From the NCBI GenBank assembly GCA_027493875.1, contig JAOSJX010000001.1:1-64000 (forward strand): a DNA stretch of 64,000 nucleotides, in the 5' to 3' direction. The stretch is from Deltaproteobacteria bacterium. Its GTDB lineage: Bacteria > Lernaellota > Lernaellaia > JACKCT01. A model generated the notes under the pieces. It had not been told where the DNA came from. It worked only from the letters and a program-made list of their open reading frames with translations, and searched no databases. This document shows, in pieces, positions 31,002 to 41,661 of the stretch; the first letter of the stretch is position 1, and every line of letters begins with the position of its first letter. A program made the position numbers and the translations under genes.

Positions 31002-32722
31002 CGCCGCCCGAACACGCCGGCCGCCGCGTCATACCGGAGGCATGGCGCCCGGACGCGCCCGTGTTCGCGTTTCACGAAGATACGAACGCCAACGCGACGC
31101 TGATCACGCCGGAGGGTGACGTTTATTCGGTCGCCGAGGAACGCCTGACGCGCCGGCGTTTTCAGGGCGGTTTTCCTTTCCGGTCGTTGGAATGGATCGA
31201 ATCGGCGTCCGGCTACCGGGCCGCGGACGCGCCGGTGCTGGTGTTCGGTAATCGAACGCACTTTCTTCCGCGCCTGCTCGGACGCCGATTTCCCTCGTTC
31301 GAGCACGACTATTTCGGATGGCCGCACAAACTCATGCTGGCCTATCATCATTTGTGCTACCTCTCGCCGGTGTTCTCGTCCGCGATGGAAGGGATCTGCC
31401 GCCTCATACTGCGAACCCGTTTTTCGCAGCGGATCGAGATCTTACGATCACCACCTCGCCCACGCCGTGTCCGCCTATTATACGGGCGGCGGGGACAATG
31501 CGTGCGTGGTGACGGCGGATAATTTCGGCGACGGTTATTCGGCCAAGGTATACGACGCGTGCGGGCCGGCGATGCGTTTTCTTCGCGGCGTGTCGGCGCT
31601 ACGTTCGCCGGGGCAGTTCTACGGCGAGATGGCGCAGATCGCCGGGATCGCTCCCTTGCTCGCCGGCAAACTCACCGGCATGGCGGCGAGCGGCGATCCG
31701 CAATCGCTGCGCGGGGACATGGCGGCGCTGTTCGATGTCGAAGACGGGGGCCGCACCTTGGCGTCGACTTTTTCGTGGGGACGGCGCGCGAGCCGCCCGC
31801 CTTTCTCCGTATTCGCTTCCGTCCCGCCGGCCGATCTGGCGGCGGCGGCGCAGCGCCGGTTTGAAGAGACGATCGCGGCGTTCGTGGCCGAGGCCGTTCG
31901 CGAGACGGGACGGCGGCGGTTGGCGCTCGCCGGAGGCTGTTTCGCCAATGTCCGCGTGAATCAACGCGTGGCCGAACTCCCCGGCGTGGAGTCGATATGG
32001 ATTCATCCGGCGATGACCGACCAGGGCATCTCGTTCGGCGCGGCGTTGGCGTCCATCGCGCGGCGACGGGCGCTCGCGCCTTTACGTTGGACCATGTTTT
32101 CTCGGTCCCGCGCCGACGACCGAACAGATGCGCGCGGCGCTCGATGCGGCCGGCCTCCCGTTTTCCGGAGCCGCCGGACGTCGAGACCGCCGCCGCCGGA
32201 CTCCTGGCGGACGGCAAAGTCCTGGCCCGCTTCTCGGGCCCGCTGGAATACGGCCCGCGCGCGCTCGGCAACCGCAGCGTGCTTTACCGAACCACGGATG
32301 CGAGCGTACGCGACTGGCTCAACCGAAAATTGAAGCGGGCGTCGTATATGCCGTTCGCGCCGGTGACGCTCGATTCCGCCGCGGCCGACTGTTACGGGCG
32401 CATGGACCGCGCGGCGGACGCCGGCCGGTTCATGACGGTAAGTTACGACGCCACCGACCGCATGCGCGGGCAGTCGCCGGGTGTGGTGCACCTCGACGGC
32501 ACGGTGCGCCCGCAGATATTGCGCCGCCGGGATAATCCCGGCATGTACCGCCTGCTGGAGGAATACCACCGCCTCACGGGCCTCCCGTCGCTGCTCAACA
32601 CGAGCTTCAACCTGCACCACGAGCCGATCGTGGCGGACAGCCAGGACGCCTGCCGTTCATTTGTGGAATCGGACTTGGACGCCATGGTGATGGGTCCTTT
32701 TCTCGTGACGCGAAAAGGCTAA
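30998..32722 (+). CDS. Carbamoyltransferase, NodU/CmcH/TobZ family (1)
   Basis: About 575 residues, the normal length. Such enzymes use carbamoyl phosphate and ATP to O-carbamoylate sugars or natural products. N-terminal Kae1-like domain: VFAFHEDTNANATLITPEGD, the acidic EERLTRRRFQGGFP, and HHLAHAVSAYYTGGGDNACVV with metal-binding His pair; then TADNFGDGYS. The C-terminal YrdC-like domain has GPLEYGPRALGNRSVLYR, SYMPFAPVTLDSAAADC and LPSLLNTSFNLHHEPIV, all family signatures. Frame changes near 31440, 32065 and 32155. It is coupled to the MBL gene and converges on radical SAM 3 with a 4-base overlap. Confidence 0.85.
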
Positions 32723-34149
32723 ACCATCCTGGGTCGCAATGCGGGAACGATACGCCGTTTCCACGTTTCGTTGATGAGCACTCCGAGCTGACGCAAAGCC
32801 CCGATTCCCGCGAGGCGGATCAATCCCAAGAGCCGCCGCGGTCGAAGATAAAAACGAATCGTGGCTTTCCGGCGCGCGGCATCGACGTCCTCGGGCGGCA
32901 ATCCCTCAAGACGCAGCGATGCTTGGCCTTGGTGAAATACGGACATGTCCGATCCGGCCAAAAGATTTTCCGCCAACGCCTGTTCGTACAGTTCCGACCC
33001 GACGAACGGCGCGGCGGCGTAGAATTGCGCGAAATCCAGATCGAGCGAGCGCGCCAGCGCGGCGGTGGCGGCCAACGATTCTCGCGTATCGCCCGGCATC
33101 CCGAAAATAAAGTGGCCGAGCGTCGTGAGACCGGCACGTTTTGCCGCGCCGACGGTTTCCGCGGCCGTTCTCAGATCAAGTTTTTTATGGGCTCGCCGCA
33201 AAACTTCTTCACTCGCGGACTCGATACCGAAACTCACCATCCAACATCCGGACGACGCCATCTCGCCGAAGGTTTCCTGGGTCACGCCGTCGGGGCGGCT
33301 GTTGCACGTCCACCGGATACCGAGGTTCGCTTTTCGGATCGCGCGGCTCAGTTCAACGGTGAACCCGTTATCGAGCGTGAACGTATCCGCCCACATGAAA
33401 AGATCGCGCGCGCCGAAACGGCCGTGAACGTGGTGGATCTCCTCGACGACCGCGTCGACGCGGCGCAGGCGCAGCTTGCGTCCGTAGTAAGCGCCGGCCG
33501 TGCAAAAGCTGCACCGATACGGACAGCCGCGATGCGGCGCAACGCAAACAAACCGGCGGCGTGAAAACGGCAGGCGGTAAAGAGACAAATCGCCCGCGTC
33601 CCACGCGGGAAGCGGGAGCGCATCCAAATCCTCGAGATAGGGACGATCGGCGTTGCGTACAATCTCCCCGTCCGCGCGATGCGTCAGGCCGGCGATCGAC
33701 GGCGCCGGGCTTCCCGCGAACAACTCCGCCGCCGTTTCTTCCGGTTCACGGCGGAGCACGTAGTCGATCGCCGGGTTGCCGCGGAGGATGTCCTTATCGC
33801 GGGCGGTGGCGTGCACCCCGAAAACGCCGATCCGCATTGCCGGCCTGGCGGCGCGAAGCGACGCGATGTTTCGCATGTCGACATCAAACGTCGGTGTCGC
33901 AACGGATACCAGAGCCAAATCGGTGAGTCCGCGGTCCAAGGCGCGGATGAGGTCCCGTTGCGACATCGCCGCGGCGGGGCAATCGAAGATCGTCGGCGCG
34001 TGACCGGCGCACCGGGCGACGGCCGCGAGGTACGCGAGGCTGATGGGCGGCCACTGCGTTGACCAGATCGACGATTTCTGCGTGCATCGTCCTTCACGCA
34101 TGAACATCGAGCCGTCGCTCGTCGGCCCGTTGATCACGGCGATATTCAT
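32719..34149 (-). CDS. B12-binding-domain radical SAM protein (3), intact
   Basis: An intact 476-residue member. ATG 34149 overlaps the stop of the GT2 gene (ATGA). The cobalamin domain has SLAYLAAVARCAGHAPTIFDC and VSVATPTFDVDMRNIASLR. The [4Fe-4S] site is RGCPYRCSFCTAGAYYGRK. Then MWADTFTLDNGFTVELSRA, TCNSRPDGVTQETFGEM, MVSFGIESASEEVLRRAHKK and FIFGMPGDTRESLAAT follow. The C-terminal tail IRFYLRPRRLLGLIRLAG matches the other three radical SAM proteins. It is last in the toroid-GT2-radical SAM operon, so its substrate is probably a polyprenyl-linked glycan or related lipid. Confidence 0.9.
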   Translation of the reverse strand: MNIAVINGPTSDGSMFMREGRCTQKSSIWSTQWPPISLAYLAAVARCAGHAPTIFDCPAAAMSQRDLIRALDRGLTDLALVSVATPTFDVDMRNIASLRAARPAMRIGVFGVHATARDKDILRGNPAIDYVLRREPEETAAELFAGSPAPSIAGLTHRADGEIVRNADRPYLEDLDALPLPAWDAGDLSLYRLPFSRRRFVCVAPHRGCPYRCSFCTAGAYYGRKLRLRRVDAVVEEIHHVHGRFGARDLFMWADTFTLDNGFTVELSRAIRKANLGIRWTCNSRPDGVTQETFGEMASSGCWMVSFGIESASEEVLRRAHKKLDLRTAAETVGAAKRAGLTTLGHFIFGMPGDTRESLAATAALARSLDLDFAQFYAAAPFVGSELYEQALAENLLAGSDMSVFHQGQASLRLEGLPPEDVDAARRKATIRFYLRPRRLLGLIRLAGIGALRQLGVLINETWKRRIVPALRPRMV

Positions 34150-34830
34150 CGCGTGACCCGTTCGCGCAGAATCGTCATCAGAATGCGCAGTCCGTTTCGC
34201 ACCCGCCGGAATCCGGTGCGGCCGCCCTCGCGCGCCCGGCGGGTCACCGGCATCTCGATCACGGTTACGCCGTCCTTGATCGCGCGGCACAGCATCTCCG
34301 TTTCAATCTCGTATTCACGCGACAGGTATTGCCGCCCGTCGATCACGCGCCGCGCGATCACGCGCAGGCCCGACTGCGAATCCGTCACGCGGGTTCCGAA
34401 AAGCGCGTTGATCAGAACTGTCATGAAGCGGTTGCCGAAGAAATTCAGGCGCGAGATACCACCCTCTTCGATCCGTCCGATAAACTTGGAGCCGTTCACG
34501 AACTCGTGGCCCGCGCGCGCTTTTTCCACCATGGCCGCGAGGTCGCGTGGATCGTCCTGTCCGTCACCGTCGATGAACGCGACGAAGACCTCGGTGGCGC
34601 CTTCGAGGCCGCGCTGAAGAGCCACCCCCTTTCCCGTGATTATGGGGCAGACGAATGACCCGCGCGCCCGCGGTTTGGGCCCGCTCGGCCGTCCGGTCCG
34701 TTGAGCCGTCGTCCACAACGATCACCTCCGCCCCGGGAATCTCGCGGCGCACGCCGCCGATCACCGCGCCGATCGCGGCTTCCTCGTTGTGGCAGGCGAT
34801 GATCACGGAGACCCCGGCTACACGATCCAT
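34146..34830 (-). CDS. Family 2 glycosyltransferase (DPM1/polyprenol-phosphate sugar synthase-like)
   Basis: About 228 residues. Start ATG 34830 (MDRVAGVSVIIACHNEEAA), then AEVIVVDDGSTDRTAERAQ, with the first DxD-type motif. A frame change near 34635 (C/T run) leads to GLEGATEVFVAFIDGDGQDD, the second Asp pair, and GNRFMTVLINALFGTRVTDSQSGLR, the QSGLR block typical of dolichol- and undecaprenyl-phosphate glycosyltransferases. The ending has TVIEMPVTRRAREGG. It likely charges polyprenyl phosphate with a sugar used by the GT-C enzymes of this locus. Start overlaps the upstream toroid-like gene by 13 bases and the stop overlaps radical SAM 3. Confidence 0.87.
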
Positions 34831-35886
34831 GCCGCGTCCGCGATGGCGTGGCGCCAAACGAGGGCTTGAATAAAAAGATCGTGGTCCACGAGTTGAGGTG
34901 CGGCGTTTCGCGGTCGTACTGAACGCCTCCACCCGGCGCCGCGAGCTTGTGCAAAAAACGCGAGCGCGGCGTCGATCGAGGGGGTAAACTTTTGCGCGTC
35001 AACGATCTGCCAAATCCGCGCCGCCTGCGCGGTTGCGTCGGCGGCGGCAACCTCCGCGTTCGCGGGAAACCGGCGCGGCAAGCCGCCGTCGCCTTGTTGG
35101 ATCTCCGCGAGGCGCGCGGCGGCGTCCTCCATGGGGAAACCGCCTTGCGCCGCTTCAAGCCCGAGCAGACCCTCCAAGGCGTAGCAATTCGCGTGAAGAT
35201 AGGCGTCGCCCGCCTCGCCGCCCGCGCGGAATACGGCCGCGGAAAAGTGCTCGGCGATCAGGCCGCGAACGGTCTGGGCCAGGTCGACGTCGTCGCGCGC
35301 GTCGATCTCCGGCCACGCGTTCTGAACGGCTTTGAGCAGATGCGCGTTGAATCCCTCGGACCACCACGCCGGCTTCGGCATTTTTATTCCTCGGCAGGAC
35401 GGCGACGCGGTCCCTGATGAATCGGGCGCACGTTTCGGCCAACGTTTCCGTCAGCCGCGAAACCTGACGCACCAAGCCGCTCCGTGGAAATGTCTCCCCA
35501 AAGGTCCGAAATGCCTTCAATCCGACGGCCGTGTCAAAGAAGAACAGGCGGCCGTCGCGTCCGAGCCCCGGCCGGTTACCCAACGAACGCATCAGCGCCG
35601 ACGCCGTCCGCTCCGCCTCGGCGCGCAACGCGTCGTTGCCGGTCAAACGAAAGAGAAAGCACAGAAGCGAAATCGAGTAGGCCGTCGCTTCCTCGTACAC
35701 GGGCGCCGGACGGCGGCCGTGAAACCACGCATGCAGCATCCCGTTCGGCGCGCGGATCGAGCCGTCCAGCAACCAGGTCAGGTGGAGCGCCGCTTCCTCG
35801 TCCACAACGCCGTCGTGGACGAACGACCGTTTCGCGCCGATCGCGCGGGCTTTGGCATCGAATCGAATCACCGTTGATCGCTCCAT
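34818..35886 (-). CDS. Predicted alpha/alpha-toroid protein, possible glycoside hydrolase or lyase-like
   Basis: About 356 residues, ATG 35886 (MERSTVIRFDAKARAIGAKR). It reads as a run of amphipathic helices, for example VYEEATAYSISLLCFLFRLTGN, ALRAEAERTASALMRSLG, HANCYALEGLLGLEAAQGGFP and ATAQAARIWQIVDAQ, with conserved aromatic turns (FFFDTAVGLKAFRTFGE, LNSWTTIFLF). This pattern fits (alpha/alpha)6-barrel proteins such as unsaturated glucuronyl hydrolases or cyclases. I cannot assign a family or catalytic residues. Frame changes near 35395, 34955 and 34868. It is first in the operon with GT2 and radical SAM 3, so a glycan-related role is likely. Confidence 0.55.
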
Positions 35887-35943
35887 GATGAGGCGCTCCG
35901 CGGGCCACCACGTGTACGAACGGAAAAATCATGTTATCCGATC

Positions 35944-38203
35944 TTGACGAAAGCCGCCAAGATCGACCGGATCACCATTCGCCGCCCGATCGCGCGGGCG
36001 GTCTCGAGGTCGCGTGCCGTGTTTTTGACATTGGCTATTCTTGTGCTGATCGGCGCCCTGGCGTCCGCGGCCGTGGCGCACAGGGGTTCGTGGGTCGAGC
36101 GCCTCGCCTATACGCTGGTTTTCGCCCTCACGCTCACGCCTTTCGCGGTTACTTATTTCGCCTTCGCGTTCGACCGGTTCATCACGCGTGGTCTGGTCTT
36201 GACCGTCGCGCTCGCCGTGCTGGCGTTCGTGGCCATCCTCTATTGGAAACGGCGCCCCGCCGAACCGATCGGCAAACCGGAACCCGCCGAGATCGTCACG
36301 ATCCTTCTGGCCGGCGCGGTGGCGGCGGGGGCGTGGCTGCACTATTCGAACTCCGAGTTTCTGGTTTCCCTCTCGTCCTATCTCCAACGCGGCGAGGCGG
36401 AATGCTATTACATGCAAACCTTCCGCTTCTCGCCGGAATTGAATCCCACGTTGTCCGGCCCCGGCCGCGATCTGACGTACGGCATCATCAACACGCCGGG
36501 AAATACTTTGTTGACGGCTCCGCTTCTCGCCTTCCTCGGAACGCAAACATTTCACGTGCTTTACGTGGGCTTCCAGGTGCTCGTTTTTCTCTTTGTCTAT
36601 CTCATTCTCAAGCGATGGACGGAGCGAAACGCCGCCGCATGGGTCGCCGCCGTTTTCGCCGTGGCGAATCCGTATATGGGCTTTATCGAAGTCCTCGACC
36701 GCAACGTTGTCGCGATGGCGTTCACCGCGATCGTGCTCTACACCGTGCTTCAGCACCCACAGCGCTACATCATCAACGGATTTCTCCTCGGCCTTTGCAC
36801 CGGAACGGGCCTGCGTTTCATGCCGGGCACGATCGCGATTCCCGTTATTCTTCTGTTGCACGCGGCGAAGACGCCGGCGCGCGGATACGTTCTCCTTTTC
36901 GCCACGGCCGCGCTCACCTTCGCGTTCAACATTCCTCATCTCTTTCACCACGGATTGCATAGCCTCGGCCAGACAAGCGCCCTGCCCGGTCTTTCATTCT
37001 CCGCGATCCTCGGCGGCGAACGCACGCCTTTTCTTCCGTACCCGACCGGGCAGTTCTACGCGGCCTGGCTCCTCCGGTTCTGGGGATATCGCCGATCGCG
37101 CTCGCGGGCCTCGGCGCCGCCATCCTGCTGCGCCGCGCGCGTCTCCGGTTCTTGGTGCTGCTGCTCATCATCGCGCCGATCGTCGCCGTTCTCGCTTTTC
37201 AACGCGATTGGATTCATGCGGACAAGGCGCGCCTTCTCATGAGCGGCATGCTTCCGGGCGTGCTCTTTCTCGGCGTCGGACTCAACGAGCTCTTCGCAAA
37301 GCCGCGCGCGTGGAAAAACTACGCGGCGCTCGCGGCGCTGGCCGGCATCACCGGCGCGGCGGGATGGGCCGGCCGCTTTCGCGACACCGCGCCGGACGGT
37401 GGCTTTTTCCGCCGGTACCCCGTCTACCAACATGAGACGGAGGAGTTCATCGCGTTTTATCGCGACCGTTTCCAGCGCCGTGCCGCTTCTGCCCGATTAC
37501 CGGCCGCTTTTCCGCAAGGCGGATTACGCGTGGAAGCGCCGTGACGAGTCCACCAAACGCGCGGTACTTTTTGGCGCGGGAGCACCCCGGGCCACGCGGG
37601 AAAATCCTTGGATACGCGCGTGGATCGGCGACGCGGAGGCGCCGCCGCCCGCGGACCGGTCGGACGCGTGGGTCACGTTGCGCGTCGATTTCGAGCAACT
37701 GGTATCCGACCCCGGGCGCGGCCGTGACGGCGATCGGCGGCGAAGACGGCGCGTTCGTCGACCTCAGCCATCCGGACGATGTGTTCGACATTTATTATCG
37801 CGCGTGCGCCGTCTCGTGGCAGCCGGAGAAACTCACCGTCACCGCGCTGCCGCGCTCGCCGGAATCGTCCGGCGGACGCGAACTTTCCGTCGAACTGAAC
37901 GCGTTCATCGACCTGGGAAGGGACGAGAACGGATTCGTTCAGGTCAACCAGATGAACTTTTTCCTGAAGCCGGAATTAAAACCGGCCGGCCGGGCCGGCG
38001 CCCTGCTGGCTCTTCCGGATTCCGACCAGACGTGCGTCTTCGATTTTCGGTTGCCCCGTGACGTCGAACTGGTCGTTCGTTATTGGATCGTCGACGGCAC
38101 CAAGGGCGTGCCGTTCCGCGTCGATGCGTGGCGGATCGGCCTGGACGACGACGGCGCGCCCTCCGCGACGTTTTACCCCTTCGAGCCGGAAAGCTATCTT
38201 TAA
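35944..38203 (+). CDS. Large membrane protein, GT-C-like, with C-terminal soluble domain
   Basis: About 753 residues. TTG 35944 is a tentative start (MTKAAKIDRITIRRP, then FLTLAILVLIGALASAAVAH). Ten or more hydrophobic segments follow (VLYVGFQVLVFLFVYLILK, AAWVAAVFAVANPYMGFIEV), with a loop QRGEAECYYMQTFRFSPE containing acidic residues. Frame changes near 37085, 37460 and 37720. The last 200 residues form a soluble beta-rich domain (GEDGAFVDLSHPDDVFDIYY, VELVVRYWIVDGTKGVPFRV). It is not clearly related to paralogues 1-5 by motif. A lipid-linked sugar transferase is the best guess. It ends one base before the convergent radical SAM 4. Confidence 0.55.
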
Positions 38204-38204
38204 G

Positions 38205-39678
38205 TTACGCGGTGATGAGCGCGCGCGCACTCGTCGCGGCGCTGCGCAGGAATCCACCCCAGCCGCCTTTGCGGAACGTCGATCGCAGCATTCGGAAAAC
38301 CACGCGCGGCCGAAAGTAGAACGACCGAAGCAGCGCGGTCTGGCGGCGCTTCATTTCGTCGACCGTAAATCCCGGATGTCGTATCGTGGGATTTCGCAGA
38401 AAAACGTATTCGCTCCAATCCCGCGAATAGTCGACGCCCGTTTCGTCGAGCCGCTTTTGCAACGGCGTGCCGGGATACGGCGTGCAAAACGACACCTGCA
38501 CCATATCCGGGTCGGCGTCGAAGACGAGTCGCCGCGTGCGCGTCAGCGAATCCTCGGTTTCCGCCGGGAAGAACAGGATGACGAATCCCATCGTCTCCAA
38601 GCCGACGGACCGCGCGAGCCGGAATGTTTCGAGAACTCGCTGCGCGTGCGTGCCGCGGTCCTGGTCGTCCGAGAATCGCGTCGTCGCCGGATTCGATACC
38701 CATCTCCACGCGAAGGCATCCGGCCGCCTTCATGGCGCGCAGAAGTTTTTCATTGACCATGTCCACGCGCGTCAGGCAAAGCCAGTGGATTCGCCGATGG
38801 AGATCCCGCCGCGTGAGGGCTTCGCAAAAATCGAGCACCCAACGCTTGTCGGTTGTGAAGGTGTCGTCGATGAAGTTGAAATTGCGCGTGCCGTATTTTT
38901 GAAGGCATTCCTCCATTTCGGCCACCACGTGATCGACCGGCCGGATGCGCATTGTTTTTCCGAACGCCCGCGGTACATAACAGTACGCGCAACTCGCCGG
39001 ACAGCCGCGCGCGGCGATCATTGTCGTCACGCGGCCGCCGTCGGGACCGGTGTAGCGATCCATCGGCAGGAGATCGCGCGCGGGAAACGGCAACTCCGCG
39101 AGGTCCACGGTTTCCGTCGGCTCGGGCGTGCTGACGACGCGTCCGTCCGGCGCGCGATAGGTCAGCCCGGTAATATCCCACGACGCGCCCTCATTCGTCT
39201 TCGCCAAAAGTTCGGGGAAGCGTATTTCCGCTTCGCGCCGAACCAGCACATCAAAGGCGCCGTACTTTTCCAGCGTCTCGACGGGCGCGGCGGTGACGTG
39301 CGGGCCACCGAGCGCCAACAAGGCGTCCGACTGTTCGCGGACCGCCGCCGCTTGCCTCGCGCACTGATCCACCGTCGGCGTCGCGCACGTCCAACCGACG
39401 GCGTCCGGCCGCGCGGCCACGATGCGCCGAACCGATTCGGTATCCGAGAGCCTGAGCGCGTTCGCATCGAGAATCGAAACGTCGTAACCCCGGGCGCGCA
39501 GGACCGCGGCGAGATAGGCCAGCCCGAGCGGCGGGCCGACAGTGGTCTGCGCCACGCGGTCGATCCGCACGCTGTAATTGGGAACCGTCAAGAGAATCTT
39601 TGAAATCTCCCGGTGCGCGCGCGGCTCGGTTGGCACGGCCGAGGCCGTTGGGCTATCATTCGCGCCGAATTCGATCAT
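38205..39678 (-). CDS. B12-binding-domain radical SAM protein (4)
   Basis: About 491 residues, ATG 39678. The first 25 residues are not conserved, so the true start may be internal, just before EISKILLTVPNYSVRID. Cobalamin domain: PLGLAYLAAVLRARGYDVSI and LLALGGPHVTAAPVE. The cluster motif is RGCPASCAYCYVPRAFGK. Then NFIDDTFTTDKRWVLDFCE, LCLTRVDMVNEKLLRAM and RVEMGIESGDDAILG follow. A frame change near 38665 leads to FVILFFPAETEDSLTRTRR and the C-terminal SFYFRPRVVFRMLRSTF tail. It is closest by motif to radical SAM 2. The divergent neighbour at 39762 begins the second carbamoyltransferase operon. Confidence 0.86.
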
Positions 39679-39761
39679 CCGTTTATTATCATGGACCGCC
39701 TCGCTTCACTCAAGCGTGGAGGCCCACAAAACTTGGGTATGGATTCTCCGTAGGCGAAACG

Positions 39762-40021
39762 ATGGAAACGCTGTTCTGGATCGCACTCTCACCGGTTTTG
39801 TTTTTGTGGCCCGGCCTGTGGCCGGCGCAAAAAGTCACTGGGACGCGTTTGTGCCCATGGACATTCATTTGGGCGTTTTTCTTCAGCCTCCTTTTGTTCC
39901 GCCCGCGGCCTTTCTTCTGGCCATGATTTTAGGAATATCGGTGAATCTTCCGCTGCTGCTCGCCGTGGCCGCCCTGCTCGGTTGGCCGAGCGCCTCGGCG
40001 CTGTTCCGGCGAAACCGGTGA
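39762..40021 (+). CDS. Small hydrophobic membrane protein
   Basis: About 86 residues, ATG 39762 (METLFWIALSPVLFLWPGL). Three hydrophobic segments: the first, WTFIWAFFFSLLLFRP, and, after a frame change near 39893, FLLAMILGISVNLPLLLAVAALLG. No motif is recognised. It precedes carbamoyltransferase 2 by 4 bases, so is co-transcribed. It could be a small lipid-binding or flippase component, or the remnant of a larger membrane protein. Confidence 0.5.
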
Positions 40022-40025
40022 ACGG

Positions 40026-41661
40026 GTGCGCGTGCTGGGACTTTGCGACGGTCACGAAGCGGGCGCGTGCCTTGCCGTGGACGGCCGCGTGATCTTCGCC
40101 GCATCCGAAGAGCGATATACCGGCAGGAAACGGCAGCCTGGTTTTCCAGGACGCGCCGTCCACGCCTGCCTTGAGTGGAGCGGCATCGCGCCGCAGGATA
40201 TCCACGCCGTCGCCGTCGCCGAAAAGTCCGGCCGCGCGGTCCACCGCCTGCTGCATCCGATTTATCGCCATACGGATCCCAATCAACCGATGCTGCGCCC
40301 GATGAACCTTTTATCGGCGTCGATTCAAAATACGATTGCGGGCCAACCGGCCCTTTCGCGATGGGACAGCGCCGTGGCCCACAAAACGATGAGACGAAAG
40401 CTCCGCCGCGGGGGGATCGCGGCGCCGCTGCACTTCGTCGACCACCACCGCGCGCACGCCATTAGCGCCGCCTTCGCCGCGCCGTTTTCCGAATCCCTCG
40501 TCGTCACGATGGACGCGTTCGGCGACGGCGTCTCGGCGACGGTGTCGACGTGGTCGGCGGGAATGCTCGAGGAAATCGACCGCACGCCGGTCCCGCACAG
40601 CGCGGCGATTCTCTACGGACGCACGACAGCGTATTTGGGATTCAGTGAGGGCGACGAAGGAAAAGTCGCCGCGATGGCCGCGCGCGGCGACGCCTCGGCG
40701 ACCGTCTCGATTTTCAATGATTGGTTGGTTTTCGGCGATGGAAAACTGACCTTGCGCGTCGTGCCGACGCACGCGCGTCTCCGCGCGGCGTTCGCCGATT
40801 TTTCGGCGAGCGACGTGGCGGCGGGACTTCAGGCGTGCGTCGAGGACCACGTCGGCGCGTGCGTCAAGTATTGGATGCGCCGCACGGGGATGAAAAAACC
40901 TCGCGCTGGCCGGCGGGTTGTTCGCCAACGTCCGGTTGAATGAAGTTGTCGCCAAGCGCTGCGGCTGCACCGATCTGTTCGTATTCGGGGCGATGGGCGA
41001 CAGCGGATTGTGCGTCGGGGCGGCGCTGGATCAAGCGGCCCATGGTGATCATGCGGGACGTCATCTTTTTCTCGGACCGGAACCGGGCGACGGGAAACCC
41101 GGCGGGTCGGGACTCGATGAAGAAGCAATCCGCCGCGTCGCCGCGATGATCGACGCCGGGCGCGTCGTCGCCCTCGTCACCGGCCGCATGGAATTCGGGC
41201 CGCGCGCGCTCGGCCACCGTTCGCTGTTGTTCTCTCCGAAACAGCCGGAAACGGCGGGGATGCTTTCGCGGGCGCTCAACCGGCCCGCCGTGATGCCGTA
41301 CGCGCCCGCCGTTCGCGCGGAGGATTACGGCAAGGTGACCGCCGATCCCGCGTGGGCCGCCACGCGCGACATGACCGTGACGGTCACCGCCAAGCCGGGA
41401 ATCGCGGAAAAATATCCTGTCGCGGTGCACACCGACGGCAGCATGCGCCTTCAACGCGTTGCGCGGGACGAGACCCCACTCCTGCACGACATTCTTTCCG
41501 CGCTGGCGTCGTTCGACACACCGCCGCTTGCGATCAATACGAGTTTCAACCGGCATACGGAGCCGATCGTTCGCGGTGCCGAACGCGCCTTCGCGTTATT
41601 TGAATCGCTTCCGATCGACGCGCTCGTGCTGAATGAAACGCTGTGGGAGAAACGCCCGTGA
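40026..41661 (+). CDS. Carbamoyltransferase, NodU/CmcH family (2)
   Basis: About 545 residues, starting at GTG 40026 (MRVLGLCDGHEAGACLAVDG). Family blocks: FAASEERYTGRKRQPGFP, PLHFVDHHRAHAISAAFAA (metal His), VVTMDAFGDGVSATVSTW and YLGFSEGDEGKVAAMAARG. A frame change at the A run near 40893 leads to LALAGGLFANVRLNEVVAK, then GRMEFGPRALGHRSLLFSP, VMPYAPAVRAEDYG and PLAINTSFNRHTEPIVRG. These are the carbamoyltransferase active-site regions. The stop overlaps the GTG of the next membrane protein. It differs from copy 1 in sequence and probably has another acceptor. Confidence 0.86.
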
